Below, piece by piece: positions 11,988 through 24,365 of a DNA stretch of 64,000 bases. The notes beneath the pieces are model-generated. The model searched no databases. It worked only from the letters and a program-made list of their open reading frames with translations, and was not told where the DNA came from. The DNA lies in assembly GCF_000699445.3 (NCBI RefSeq), contig NC_067197.1, positions 13,274,152 to 13,338,151 of the forward strand. The letters run 5' to 3'. The translations under genes and the position numbers were made by a program. Within the stretch, counting starts at the first letter, position 1. Each line of letters starts with the position of its first letter. The stretch is from Schistosoma haematobium (Eukaryota > Platyhelminthes > Trematoda > Strigeidida > Schistosomatidae).

Positions 11988-13599
11988 TCTATTTTTGGCT
12001 CATTTCTGGTGTGATGGCAACCGGTCTTACATATTTTTTTCTGCATAACGTGTCGCTTACGTTCTATTTGTTTCATTCTATTCTTTCATGTCATTTTTCC
12101 TAATGATGTTTCACATTCAAATCATGTCAACATTTCCTCTCTGTGCCTAAATATAAAATAATTGAAAAAAATTTGGTTTAATAATTTCACACATGCATAT
12201 AAATTTTACTGTATACTAAAGTAATGCGTGATGAGAATCTAGTCAAAAGGAAAATTGTTCGCTTATATATGTTGTTTTAAGCGTTTTGTTATTTAGTATG
12301 AAATTGGAACACACTGATTTAGCAATGATAAGGTCAGGCTTAGAGTTTTCACCATAGGTGACAAATTAACTGATCTAATTGTATATCCTCATCAATGAAA
12401 GTGATTAAGACATGTATTACATATACTTAACCAATATCTACCTCAGCAGACGATATTTATCGGCTTATAAGTTGAATTCCATTATTCCTCCACATATATC
12501 TCTTTCTATCTTTTCGAACCGTATTACCAACGCTTAGTCTTTATCATGTTTGCTGCTACTAGGTGGTTTTTAAATACTTCGTTATTCATTTTGCTGACTT
12601 CATCTTTTCGTGCCGATACGGTATGGGGAGTTCATCCAACATATATGTTCCAGGTTTTACGTTGATTATGATTAACTGACTAATACCATCTGATTGTAGT
12701 TGTGCCTGTATAATAGGATTACCAAGATTTTTCACTTTCACTAGTTACTAATCAAATTAAATAAGACAGATTAGTTCGGCGAACTCATTTTCAAAGCTGT
12801 ACAATCGCAAATATATATACTTATTTTTACAGGATGATAATAAATTTGTTATACATGGTGACAGTGAGGTTAAATAAACAAAGGTATTAAAAAATAAAAA
12901 AAATTTTAAACAAGGAAAGTTTAATAATCGTTTGATTGTTATTGGCTTAAGTATTCATCAAAAGATAGATAGGGAAATTATCATTGGGAAAGGATGGCTC
13001 AGCATGATAAAATAAAATGTTGAAACAGAGATGAAATGTAATCGGAATGATCGTGGGTGTATTCCGTTTACTAATCAAAGTGTATCGAAATATTCTTACT
13101 CTTTTTATCAATATGTAGCACCTGAAAACGTACAATGATTTAAGGTAGTTTCCTACCTATTAAATGTTGTAAAATAACTGGTAAATTCAGTTGTAAACAG
13201 TGCCGCAAGTAGCCGTTAAATCTATTTAAAAAAACCTAATACTCATCTTTTGGTAGAATGAGTACATATTTATAGTTATTAGTTGACGACCATATCGGTA
13301 AACCTTTCTAGCCACTGATTCTTTCTATCTTTACAGGTCATTCAGAAAACTACTTACTAGCTTCAACCAGCTATGTTATTATTCATGTACCCTTAGTCGT
13401 ATAGATGGGATTCTGACCCTAATCGTTACTTATAAAGTATATCTGTATTCTGGTAAAATGGAATTAAGGGAAACGTTTTAGATCCTTCTTGCCTTAACCT
13501 CACTATGGGTTAGGAGGTATCATCATGTTATTTTATTTAATTACATAAAACGTACTTAGGGGGCACGAAAGTATATATGGGCCATATAAATCAGTAAGT
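11988..13599. other. Intergenic, nothing recognised
   Basis: AT-rich sequence downstream of PDCD4. No coding frame, RNA gene or repeat that I can identify. Confidence 0.35.
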
Positions 13600-14040
13600 T
13601 TGGGTACTGCTAGTGTGTCCAAACCAAGCACATAGTCTTCTTAGGAGCCCACTCCACGAGCCTTTGGTCTAAAGGTATGGTCCACAGGGCAGTGGAGCGA
13701 CGTTAGGAGCCTTCGAACTGAAGGTCTGATCCGCAAGACAGTGAAGTATCGTGAGGAGATGCAGTCCCATGGTAGCCGGTGACCAACGATTGGTTCAAAC
13801 GCCATTTGTCCCTTCAGGATACTGGAGCCCATATGCACCAGTAGTTTGGAATCAGGGTTTCCCAACTCCCTTAGGTGGACTCTCCATGTCCATCAACCCG
13901 GTTAAAGCGCCGGACATTCGCTTTTCGTCCTCTCAATCTAAGGGTTTCCCAACTTTCCTAGGCGGATTCTGTATGTCCATCAACCCAGTTAGCATGCCAA
14001 ACAATTGATTTTCGTCTTCTGGATTTTGTAAACAACATTC
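13600..14040 (-). mobile_element. 5' UTR fragment of the LINE family seen at 61.7-64 kb
   Basis: In reverse complement this matches 61.85-62.07 kb closely: both contain the block around GTCACCGGCTACCATGGGAC and the downstream CAAAGGCTCG element. In the 61.7 kb copy this block lies just ahead of the endonuclease frame, so here it is an isolated 5' UTR fragment. It carries two internal direct duplications absent from the other copy: a unit of about 50 bp (around 13660-13760) and a unit of about 85 bp (13850-13934 and 13935-14020). The relatively GC-rich composition stands out from the surroundings. Confidence 0.7.
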
Positions 14041-17000
14041 CCGTGAGAAGGCAGTCATTGACATTTCATAACAAATTTCATAGGCTTGGCATTGAGACAG
14101 AAATCATTGGTGACATTTATATAGTAAAAGGTTAGTCATTTATAAATACTTCGAAAAGAAGTGAAGTACTACAATTTTCCCACAGTTAATTGATTGATTG
14201 CTGTCCATCGTTGCGTTGGAGGCAGCAACCATTCAGATGTCTTACCAACCGAACAAGCTATTGGTCGATTGTGAAGGGACTCTCACAACCTACTTCCTTT
14301 TGAAGTATGCGATGGTTTTGTATAGAGACATTCGGGACTTAATGATTAAACCATCAAGCTCAATAAATAGTGTACCTCCAGAATCCTACTCAGTTACAAA
14401 TCCCCATCATCTCATGTTTGGTGCTACAATCAGTGGACAGTGACTTTATACTTCAGAATTTCACCACGATACAAAGTTAGTTTACAAAGTGTCTTTAATT
14501 TAGAGGTTTAAATGGGAAATAGCTTGTGTTTCCTGAACACGCAAACATTCAATCTCAAGTCACTATAAGTTTACTCATGTAGTTGCTAATAGCAAGAAAA
14601 TCCTCATCATAATCTGATATCAGCTACAGACTCAGGGAGCACTGAATATCTGTTTTGGCTCCAGTTGAAGAATTTTCAAAAGTGGCAAGCATAACAATGT
14701 CTTAGTTGTTGTGAACACGTTACTTTTGGATCACTGAGTTGCAGTACAGTGCTTCATGTTTCCAACTCCAGTCAACCTTCAACATAACACTGCTGTTCAT
14801 CACCTTCGTCGTTGATGACTGTTCCACTGGTGACGAGGTTGAATTCCACCTGTTACAATTTCTCAAGTTAGTACACAGTGGCAAAAAATTTTTTCGTAAT
14901 AATTCAGTGTTATCCCTTCAAATAAGTGAGTTCCCATTTAAGTTAGTTTCTGTAACCTAATACCTTTTTACTAAAGTGGATTATGTGTATTCCATGTAGC
15001 TTATTTAGGTCATATTACCCTTCCTCTCCATTCTATTTACTCCTTACAAAATATTCCAAACTTCTAATATGTCAACAAAGAGTTGGCTAAAATGTGTTAG
15101 AAATGTACTAAGCATTAATTTTGTATTTTCACCTTCTTGAAATGTTCATTCGAGATATTATTTTTTTATTATTTCCTTTGTAATGTGAACAAATAGGGAA
15201 AAAAGAAACATAAATTTAATATTTTATAAAGTCGTTTTCTCCTCTGAAAATAATTTTCGTCCTTACTTTATGGTTCAGGGAAACATCGACCTATTTTGTT
15301 TAATTAAGAAATTATTTCAGCCTCTTTTTTTGTAAAATTTGTTGGTGGAATATTTTTTTTACCATTTAAAAAACGATATTTGTACTTATTTTTGTCATGT
15401 AACAACACATCACGTGAATAAATGAAACCTTTACGTATATCAGTTGAACTCTTGTTATGAATAGCAAGCTTCAAGGTCACAGAATAAATAAATAACAGCT
15501 ATTACAATATAGGTCATGTGATGTTTCTTACTACAATCTCATTGGTTAATTCTTGTAAAGTTTATTTACTTCCAGTTTTATTATTATTGATATTTGTGAA
15601 TGACTAGAGATATTTAAATGTTGATATTTTCAAATTATACATGAGTTTTTTCACCAGGTCAAATAAACAGTGATAGTCAAGGTTAATTAATTCATACATC
15701 AATTCTTTTTAACCTAATTTATTATGTATGGCTTTACATCGTAGACAATTTTTATTAAGATGAAATCATGCATTGTTGAATATCGATTACCTGGAAAGTG
15801 AAATCTTATCTATTTTAATGATTTTGGGGAGTTTTGATATACCCGGCAATCCAGTTGGACAAGAGATAAGTAACATAGAACGAATATTTGATCAAATTAT
15901 ATCGTAAATTTAAAAGACTTTATTTCTGCTTAATAGAATGAAACTAAGGTAATTTTGACATGCCAATGGGATTCCTAAATCTCATTCCAAATTAAAGGTA
16001 TTTTATACATCATTTGTAGACACCTCAAAATTCTAGTTTTTAATGTAAAATATTCCCGAATTCCCTCAAAATTAGTGCTAAGAGAAAACTATGATTCTTG
16101 CCGTTACGAATGAAGGTGAATCCCTTTAAGGGTTCATTATGATTTCAGTAGATTAAATATCTGTGAAAAAGAATGTCATAGATCAGTCAATGAATTATGA
16201 AGCTTCTAACATGAGTCTCAATGTGGCGCATAAGTTTTTTAAGCAAACTCTTCAACTATTTTGTGTTCAAAGTATAGTTATAAGAATATTTTCAACATGA
16301 TGTACAATTTAGAAATGATATGCTGTAATGAATTCGAACTCGCTTCAAATCACAACATCAGACCTCTTGACCGAAACATTCCAATGGTCCGCATATATGA
16401 CTGCAAACTTTTCCTGACTTCGAAATTACTTCAACAGTTTTGTCCCTGAACACAACTTATCTTTCGGGACAAAGATTGATGGAATTGAGGGACTTATGGT
16501 ATCCTCACCTTAGAGAGGCCAGGTTGTACGAGCCTAAAGGACAACTGCTCTCACTGATGCTGAATACATCCAACATTTTGAACCCTGAATATTGTCATGG
16601 CGGCGTTTATGGTTACCCAGATTGGCCTGTTCCAGATTTCAATATACCTAGGTTGATCTCACCGAGCCAGAGAAACTTATAGATATCCAAATATATGAAT
16701 CTTGTAACTGTTTCAACAGCTTGCTAAAAATCCGAGTGAAATAGACGGCCTCTGCCATCCTAGCAGATGTGCTTTGCATGTTAATATAATTTTTCTTTCA
16801 TAACTGCAGAACTTGGTCTCTAACCTTATCATCCCCATACACAAGGTGGAAAGAGGCTTTCTCCCGATGGAAGACTAGGCTCATGATATCTTATTAGTCA
16901 GTTTCAAATATTACTAGAAAATGGTAATCAATGACGTTTATTTCTTTCATGTACAGGATTCGTGAACAAAATCTGACTATAAAGCTTACATGTTTAGTGG

Positions 17001-17979
17001 CTTCAGCTTCGAAATTGGTTAGTAATATAACGATCGCAAACTTCGTAAATTTAGTGACTCTATTGATAGAGATAAACTTTAGTGTGGAAACACAACTTGT
17101 AAGTGCAAGAGCATTTAATTTTCAGACAAATATAGACCGACAAAACTGATAAATTGCCTCTCTATATCATGAAGTAACTGAGTTCATAAGATTACAGTCC
17201 ACTTTTAAAAAAGGAAATAGTTCATAAAAATTTATTCCTCAAAGTATTAGTAGTTAAACTTGTAGAATTTCTATTTTAAGATAATGAAATCATCTACAGC
17301 CTCTCAGTTTTGATTTATTCAACAACTGATGTCAGTTCATGATGAAAACCATCTTTGAATCAATAAATATCCCATCATATCAATAACTTAAGTTATTCAG
17401 CCTATCAACCAAGTTTTATGAATTTGATCTATTGACTGAATTTGAGTGAATTATACATAAAGACTTGTATACATTAGTGTTGATTACAAGAAAAGTATAA
17501 ATTTTGTAAATAGCAAAAGTTAGCGATGTAAAAACAAAGGAGTTTGAATGTTAGCCAGTAAACCTTAACGCGCCATGTTTTTGACCTTATTTAGCCTATA
17601 CTGTTCATAAATACAAGTTCTACTAATTATATATAGCAAGATTTTTTTCAACGCCTTTTAAGTTTTTATTATTGAATCTGATAGAAAAGGAACAGGATTC
17701 ACGTTATAACTTATTTAAGAAAGATAAACAATCAAACAAAAACTTCTGTTCATAACTGAAGACATAACAAAAAATCTAGGGAAGTTTTAAAATGTAATTT
17801 TTTTTGTGAATAGTTTAAGTTGGTATGCACTAAAAAAAAAGCATAAATTTAGTTAGCATTCCTAGATAATTAAAAAAAAACAGAATACAAAAAAGATACC
17901 TTTGGAATTTTTTTATTCAAAACATAACAGTATCTGATTGAGATCATAAACCGATTGATGTTAGACCATCACAATTGAA
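14041..17979. other. Long stretch without a recognised gene
   Basis: Short open frames at 14198-14443 and 16440-16682 read like decayed protein-coding repeats because they have balanced amino-acid composition, but I cannot name a family. The remainder is very AT-rich with no identifiable RNA or repeat. Confidence 0.3.
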
Positions 17980-18062
17980 AACCTGGAAGCACTGGACGGC
18001 CGTTTCGTCCTATTGTGGGACTCCTCAGCAGTGCGCATCCACGATCCCTCAAGCGGGATTCG
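17980..18062 (-). mobile_element. Truncated hammerhead SINE (family 2) abutting SR2 copy B
   Basis: Minus-strand tail half of the same repeat as 22076-22235: ribozyme plus the B-box region, ending just inside the tRNA-like head. The right end runs directly into the 5' UTR of SR2-like copy B. Confidence 0.7.
17989..18034 (-). ncRNA. Minimal hammerhead ribozyme (family 2), intact core
   Basis: On the minus strand: GCACTG, core CTGAGGA, stem II GTCC/GGAC, core GAAA, then a very short stem III with a 2-nt loop, the GTC cleavage triplet, and CAGTGC pairing perfectly with the first six bases. All invariant core positions are present (N7 is G). Predicted to be self-cleaving, probably better as a dimer because stem III is so short. 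Confidence 0.75.
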
Positions 18063-20965
18063 AGACCGAAGGCCCTGGGTGTTAGGAACCCCATCCCATA
18101 GAAAACAACCATGCTAAAAAAAAACTGACCACAAAAAACTATTTAAATCACTCAAACTATACCGTGACAGTTGAAGTATCTCCATTCAAAAGAATTATGA
18201 ATTTTGATGGTGAACGCCGAAATTCTTCGGAAGCCATGATGCCGACGCTAATTCTGACAAACATAGTAATAGTTAATATAGGCACATGGAATGGCTGGAC
18301 AATGTAAGAGACAGGAAAGACTAACAAAATAACTACGGAAATGAGGAGATACAACCTGGTGTTTCTCGGAATAAGTTAAAACCATTGGACCTAAGGTATA
18401 CAGAAAAGATCAGGTTCACGACAGAATCTATTTTACTCTGATCATGAAGGAAAAAATGCTCCACACATACAACGATTTGCACTGATATTGTCTAAAGAAG
18501 CACGAAGAGTACCTATAAAATGGGAATCTCATGGATCCAGAATCATCAAAGCATCCTTCCAAACAAAGACGGAGGGAATCACAATGAATCTTATCCAAGG
18601 TTATGCACCCACCAATGACAGCAACGCCAACGATAAAGATCAGTTCTATGAGTGGTTGCAATCAATCATAGCGGAATCCCCAATAAAGGATCGCATCATC
18701 CTGATGGGAGACCTAAACGCCAAAGTCGGGATGGACAACACCGGGTGTGAATATATCATGTGACAACAAGGATTGACTGGGAGAAACAAAAATCGAGAGA
18801 GATTCTCAAATCTATGTGCATTCAACAAATCGGTTATAGGTGGAACTATATTCGTAAAAACACATACCCAAAGCTACATGGGTCTCACCGAACCACACCA
18901 AAGAGAACCAAATAGATCATATTTGTAACAATAAAAATTTCAGAAGGGCAACCACCATTTGGTGGTTGCCAAGATGAAACTGAAGCTAAAGAAACACTGG
19001 ACCATTGGAGAGACAGCATTACAAAGGTTCAATACAGCCTTCCTTCTAGATACTGGCAAAGTCAACGAATTCAGGATAGCTCTCAACAACAGGTTCCGAG
19101 CCTTGCATGACCGAATGAAAGAAGAAGAGACTATTATGGATGACATTTGGAAATGGATCAAAGAAACACCAACTTCGACATATCAGGAGGCTTTATGCCC
19201 CAAGAAGCATCATCACAAGAAATGAATCTCTATTGAAACCGTGGACAATTTTCAAGAAAGGAAGAACAAGAAGACAGCAATTAACAATAACCGAACGAGA
19301 ATAGACAAAGTCAAAGCATAGACCGAATACACAGAACCGAAAATCTGAAATACGTGTGAGGACTAGCAATGATAGCCGAAAATGCTGGAAAATATGGAAT
19401 TATGAGACAATCATATGATGCAACAGAGAAACTAGAGGGGATATATTGTAAAGCGGTGTGACCATTCAAATATAAGAAGGCAAGCCGATCACTGAGACTG
19501 AAGAACTGGAGGACAGACAAATCAAGATTGGGAAAGCAGACGCCCCTGACAATATACCAGTTGTAGCAATGAAGTCAGAAATACAAATGAGTGAGTGCAA
19601 GGATGCTTCAGATTTTATTCAGAAAGGTTTGGGAGGAAGAACAACTGCCACAGACATGCTGGGAAGAAGGACACCTCATAAAGACACGATAGAATAAAGA
19701 TCTGAGCAGATGTGAGAGGTACAAAGGTATAGCACTACTATCGGTACCAGGAAAATTTTTCATCAGAGTGTTGCTCAACCAGAAGAAGATTCAGTTGACT
19801 CCAACCTCGAGATCAACAGGTTGGATTTCGTAAAGGTCGATCGTGCGTTGGCCGAATCGCGACACTGCGAATCATCGTTGGACAACCAATTGAATGGAAA
19901 TCGTCTTCCTATACCAACTCCCTTGGTTATGAAAAAGCATTCGACAGTGTGGATAGAAAGATTTTATAAAACGTCTTTCGACACTGGTGTACCTGAGAAA
20001 ATCGTTAGCATCATCCGCAATTCATACGACGGATTACACTGCATAATCGTGCATGGAGGACAACCGACAGTTGTATTCCAAGTGAGGACTGGAGTCAGAC
20101 AAGGCTGCTTACTCCCACCATTTCTCTTTCTTCTAGTGGTCGACTGGACTATGAAGACCTCGACACCTGAGACGAAACATGTAATACAATGAAAATCTCG
20201 GAATCGATTAGAAGATTTGGACTTCGTAGATGATCTAGCTCTCCTATCCCATACACACCAAAGAATGCATGTAGAGACAGCCAGCGTAGCAGCTGCATCC
20301 GCCTCAGTAGGCATAAACATGCACGTAAAAGCTCTGGAAGGTGTGAAATATACCTGGGAAGCATCGTTGATGAACATGGAGTATCTGATGCAGACGTAAA
20401 GACGAGGATTGGGAAATCAAGGACAGCAGTCCTACAGTTGAAGCATATATGTAACTCAAAACAACTGTCAGTCAACCAATATCAAACTAAGAATCATCAA
20501 TACGAACGTCAGGACAGTCCTACTGTACGGAGGTTAAACGTAGAGAACTACTACAACTATCATCGACAATTGCAAGTATTTTAAACAATTGTCTACACAA
20601 TATACTAAATATCCGTTTGCCGGAAACCATCAGCAACAGCCTACTATTGGAGAGAACAAACTAGGTTCCATCTGAGGATGTAATTAGAAAAAGACAATGG
20701 AACCACTTCCATTGGATTGGGTATACATTTCGGAAATCACTAAACTGCATCACGAGGCATTCACTTACTTGGAATCCTGAAGGGAAACGGAAAAGTGGGA
20801 GACTGAAGAACACACTGCTCCGAGAATTCGGAGCAGACACAAAAAAGATGAATAGTAACTGGAAAGAACCCAAAACGATTGCCCAGGACAGAGTTAGATT
20901 CAGAATGCTCGTGGGATGTCTATGCTCCTTTACGAAAGGAATATTTATTCACTAGTAAATGAAAT
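18063..20965 (+). mobile_element. SR2/RTE-like LINE, nearly full-length degenerate copy B
   Basis: Plus-strand RTE-clade LINE. A 5' UTR with the family's CCCATCCC and A-rich tract is at 18085-18150. AP-endonuclease blocks follow at 18488-18763 (KEARRVPIKWESHGSRIIKA, GYAPTNDSN, LMGDLNAKVG). The linker is at 18959-19225. RT blocks lie at 19821-20192 (IIRNSYDG, RTGVRQGC), with catalytic DFVDDLALLSHTHQRM at 20217. The C-terminal connection and 3' end (GRLKN-type, then [10 protein letters not shown]) continue to 20965. Many stops and frameshifts show it is dead. The core 18210-20192 is the inverted twin of copy A. The block 19141-19476 is also identical in copy E. The RT end, around 20100-20260, matches copy C better than copy A. 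Confidence 0.85.
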
Positions 20966-22075
20966 TCGAAATATGAGCTACTGGTTATTGGTTACTCCAC
21001 ATAGGAGTGTGTATTGAGTTTCATCTCAAACTGTTAATAATAGAAGAACCACTGAAAACTGAAAAGAGATCACATGAGAAATATTTCATTCGTCTTTGAA
21101 ATCCATCAGCACTACACTGATCAACTATCATTCACTTTGAACACATTTAACATTTAGCGGTGAAAATTTCTCATTACAAAATTTGTCTTGAAGTCAGTTA
21201 CCGCTAGTAAGTACACAACCATTGAGATAAATTCTTTGTGAAGGTTTGGATGAAGCGAGTATGATGCTTTATTTTCATTCTTCATGCTATACGATAAATT
21301 GAATGAATTAAGAAATATGAATCTTAGAATCCTTACCAAGTGGTTTGAAGATATTCTGTTCACCACAAGACCTTACAAGTATTATCTCTGATCTACTTTG
21401 AATGTTCGTGAATGAATAGTCAAGAAGAATTCTCAATGCCCAGATGAAGGAACTATCGAGCGATTATTGATTTCCAATGATGCATCAATTGATATCAGGT
21501 AGCCATGAAAGGTACATGAACATAAACTAACAGTGGAACAAGATTATGTGTCATAACTCATATTAATGCATGTAGACAACTATGAACATAGATTCGATTG
21601 AGCAAACATAAAAATTCCGGATCGAGGAAATTCAAAGAATGCTAGGGAATTTCTGGAAGCATAAAATTCTGATCAGTGATCACATTAAAATCGACACTAT
21701 CTATCAAGTTATTTGAAAAGAAGTTAATCAATAACGTGATCACAGTTTAACGAAAAAAGACAGTTAAACTCAGTACAAAGAAATTCAGCGACAACAAGAC
21801 CTTTGACAACATTCAATCACAAATTAGGCTTGTGGAATAACTAAGTAGTTCACTTCTTCATGAAGTAAACGCTGAAATTACTGACCAGTACGATAATAAA
21901 ATCTCTACAATCGGACAATGTAGAACAGAGAACTCGAAAATACAAAGTCACAAAAACTATTTTAAAATTTGTCAAATACGTGAGTACCAATCTTTTTTTT
22001 AAAATCACACATTATAAATGAAGATATACACTATTTTCTTGAATGGTTGAATTCATGAGCCAGCTAAAGCTAAAC
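20966..22075. other. No gene recognised
   Basis: AT-rich sequence after the 3' end of copy B; no convincing frame or repeat. Confidence 0.35.
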
Positions 22076-22094
22076 TACCATGTAAAACCTGGAA

Positions 22095-22140
22095 GCACTG
22101 GACAGCCATTTCGTCCTAGTATGGGACTCCTCAGCAGTGC
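22095..22140 (-). ncRNA. Hammerhead ribozyme, family 2
   Basis: Stem I GCACTG/CAGTGC, core CTGAGGA and GAAA, and stem II GTCC/GGAC are all intact. Stem III is weakened to wobble pairs compared with the copy at 17989. The cleavage triplet GTC is present. Confidence 0.7.
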
Positions 22141-22162
22141 GCATCCATCAACCCGCTCCGCG

Positions 22163-22217
22163 GGATTCAAACCCATGGCCTATCAGTCTCGCAAACGAAC
22201 GCTTAACCTCTAAACCA
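22163..22217 (-). promoter_or_regulatory. Internal Pol III promoter (A and B boxes) of the family 2 SINE
   Basis: The A box at 22207-22217 and B box at 22163-22173 lie in transcription order on the minus strand, as in tRNA-derived SINEs. Confidence 0.6.
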
Positions 22218-22235
22218 CTGATCCGGCATTCAAAA

Positions 22236-23678
22236 TCTAATTTACTAATCAATGGTAACAGTCTAATTGTGACTACAGTGTTTTTTCAATCAAATTATTA
22301 TATCAGTTACGATGAAACAACTAGTGATTTATTAACTGACCAATAAATGTCTATAAGAAGACATAAAATATATAATCAAAGATAAACTGTTTATTATGCA
22401 AAAGATGAATTGTAAGTGCTTAATAATTTTATTCAGTTTTAGTAGGATTCAATAGTTGTGTCAATGATTTCTGGTTTTCAATAGATTCTCCTGATGATAT
22501 CTGTGTATGACAAGTAGCTACATTGAAAATTGAACAAATCTCCACAAACCTCTTATTATTATAACAATTTAATTATTGTGTAGAAATAATCATTATAAAA
22601 TCAATGGTTGACTATTTGATAACAACATTGAATGATATTGGTAAAGATCATGCATTTTAAAAGTAAAATTCATTTCTTTAACCATTTTTTTGTTTATTTC
22701 TTACCTGTTTATTTTTATTTTGTTACTATCTACATTGATAAGACACTTCAGTGTAGTTTTTTGTTAGGAATATTTATTTCATTTTGTCTGTTTGTCATTC
22801 TATTTACCTGTTTATCTATCTATTGATTTATTTCTAGAATTGGTAGCTCGTTCCGTTGTAAAACAGTAAATCCTAAAACAATAATATTATTTTATCAAAT
22901 CAAATAAGTTTTGTTAACTTTATTTTTTACACTTATGGGTTACATGAATCAATATTGTAATGCACTTTGTTCGTTAGAATTTAATTGATGCTAACGATTT
23001 ATCAATATCATATAAGCTATTACTCAGTGAGCGATTAGTTTAAACATATCAATCGATTGTTATTCATGGTTAAAATAGCCTAATAATAACAGCTCTACTC
23101 TGTACACAGAATGGTTATAGTTTGAGTCCTTAGACGATAACCAGTTACTTTAGAATTGGTCATTTGTCTTTCTGATAAGTATCAATCATTATGAAACTTT
23201 TATTAAGACCTTCTCTTTGAATTCTTTCACCTAAATGTGTATTATTTCGAGTTTTTTTTTCTTAGTTAATAATAACTTGCCAGTTAACCAGATTTACTTT
23301 CTGCCATATTTTCTAAATTTTCTGAAAAATTGGAATCAAATAATGTATATAACTGTAGGAATATGACTAATTATATCAAATATCTTCGTATCTGTGCAAC
23401 TATTGACACTGTCACCATTACAATAATAATAACCATTACTACTAATGCTACTATTATTAAATCAGTTTGTATTTATTTTACCTGATGAATAATAGTTCCT
23501 TCTATAAATTATAAATTATGCTTAAATGGCATCGTAATTAGATCTTCAAATGGTACTTTAGTTTTTTTGATGTTTTATGCTATTTTTATTCATTCTAACA
23601 TTACTTCAATTTTTGGAAATGTAAAACATTGTACTTAAAGAATTTTAGATGAGGTTCTAGTAATACAAGTAGTAGTAC
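22236..23678. other. No gene recognised
   Basis: Very AT-rich; nothing identifiable apart from short A/T runs. Confidence 0.35.
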
Positions 23679-23947
23679 TGTGGTGTGTGCTACTGATGTC
23701 GACAGATATAATTAGTATGTATCACCAGTCAGAAGTGCAATACCTAGAAGCAAAAGGTTGAGAAGATTGAAGGGAACGATAACAGAGAGTAATTGATATG
23801 GAAATGAAGGAACAATGAAGTTTTAGACAATTGATAGACATTTTGCAAATGAAGAATTTACCGCATGGTTCTCAGAATATGCTGATTGATTCTGTAATTG
23901 TGTGTCTAACTGATTTGATCGTTTAACCGGTGCTCTCGTCCACTACA
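23679..23947 (+). repeat. Solo or residual LTR of a Ty3/gypsy family (269 bp)
   Basis: The sequence starts TGTGGTGTGTGCTACT and ends CACTACA. It aligns end to end with the 3' LTR of the gypsy element at 42945-43213, which is exactly the same length, with shared blocks around AACAATGAAG, GACAATT and the CACTACA end. No clear target duplication flanks it, and the bases just upstream (AGTAC) recur upstream of the 51.7 kb copy, so a scrap of internal sequence may be included. Confidence 0.7.
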
Positions 23948-24184
23948 CTAGTAGTAATAGTAGTAGTAGTTATTGATTTCATACAAAAGCTTACACATCT
24001 CTCGAACGATTTATTTTCTTGTCATTAAAGCTAAGTATTTCTATCGTTATTGGAGAATTTAAATTATTTTGTTGTTATAATTCTCGAATTAATTTGGATC
24101 ATTCCTTGTCGACATAAATCCATATTGTGTTGAATGCACCGATATAGCCATGTGGTTACAAGATTATATGAGATCGTTGGGTTA

Positions 24185-24365
24185 TAGCTAGCAGTGGAAT
24201 GCAGGATAAGTGTTTCATCCTATCTAGAGCTCGTTCGCTGGACTTAGTAACTCAGTGGATAACGTGTTAGGTGTTTTTAGTGAAAGGTAATGGGTTCTGG
24301 TTTTCATGTGTACGTCAGCTCTGTGATACAGACGCATACAGCTCGAAAGTTTTAGATCCCATTGT
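24185..24365 (+). mobile_element. Degenerate Sm-alpha-like hammerhead repeat, fold-back arrangement
   Basis: The first part (24188-24242) is a minus-strand ribozyme module: tail, GAAA, and a mutated first core strand CGAACGA where CTGACGA is expected. It is joined directly to a plus-strand head (24243-24350) that starts in the A-box region (CTCAGTGGATAACG) and passes a decayed B box (GGGTTCTGG). Module order is therefore inverted relative to normal copies such as 26531-26883. The ribozyme is probably inactive. Confidence 0.55.

Larger units (their letters stand above)
22076..22235 (-). mobile_element. SINE-like repeat with tRNA-type head and hammerhead (family 2)
   Basis: On the minus strand the repeat begins with a tRNA-like head. 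The A box TGGTTTAGAGG (rc of 22207-22217) fits the Pol III consensus exactly, and GGTTTGAATCC (rc of 22163-22173) is a near-perfect B box. A hammerhead follows, then a short conserved tail. This is the fullest standard copy of family 2 in the window. Confidence 0.8.

Noticed and set aside
14198..14443. Possible small gene encoding an 81-residue protein
   Set aside because: No recognised domain, no splice or promoter context, and surrounded by decayed sequence; left as unclassified.
22137..22346. Open frame over the family 2 SINE
   Set aside because: It reads the tRNA-like head on the wrong strand; no protein motif, and it is explained fully by the repeat.
24240..24365. CRISPR-like or phage-type repeat cluster
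   Set aside because: The repeats are dispersed eukaryotic retroelement modules in both orientations, with no regular spacer pattern; the host is eukaryotic.
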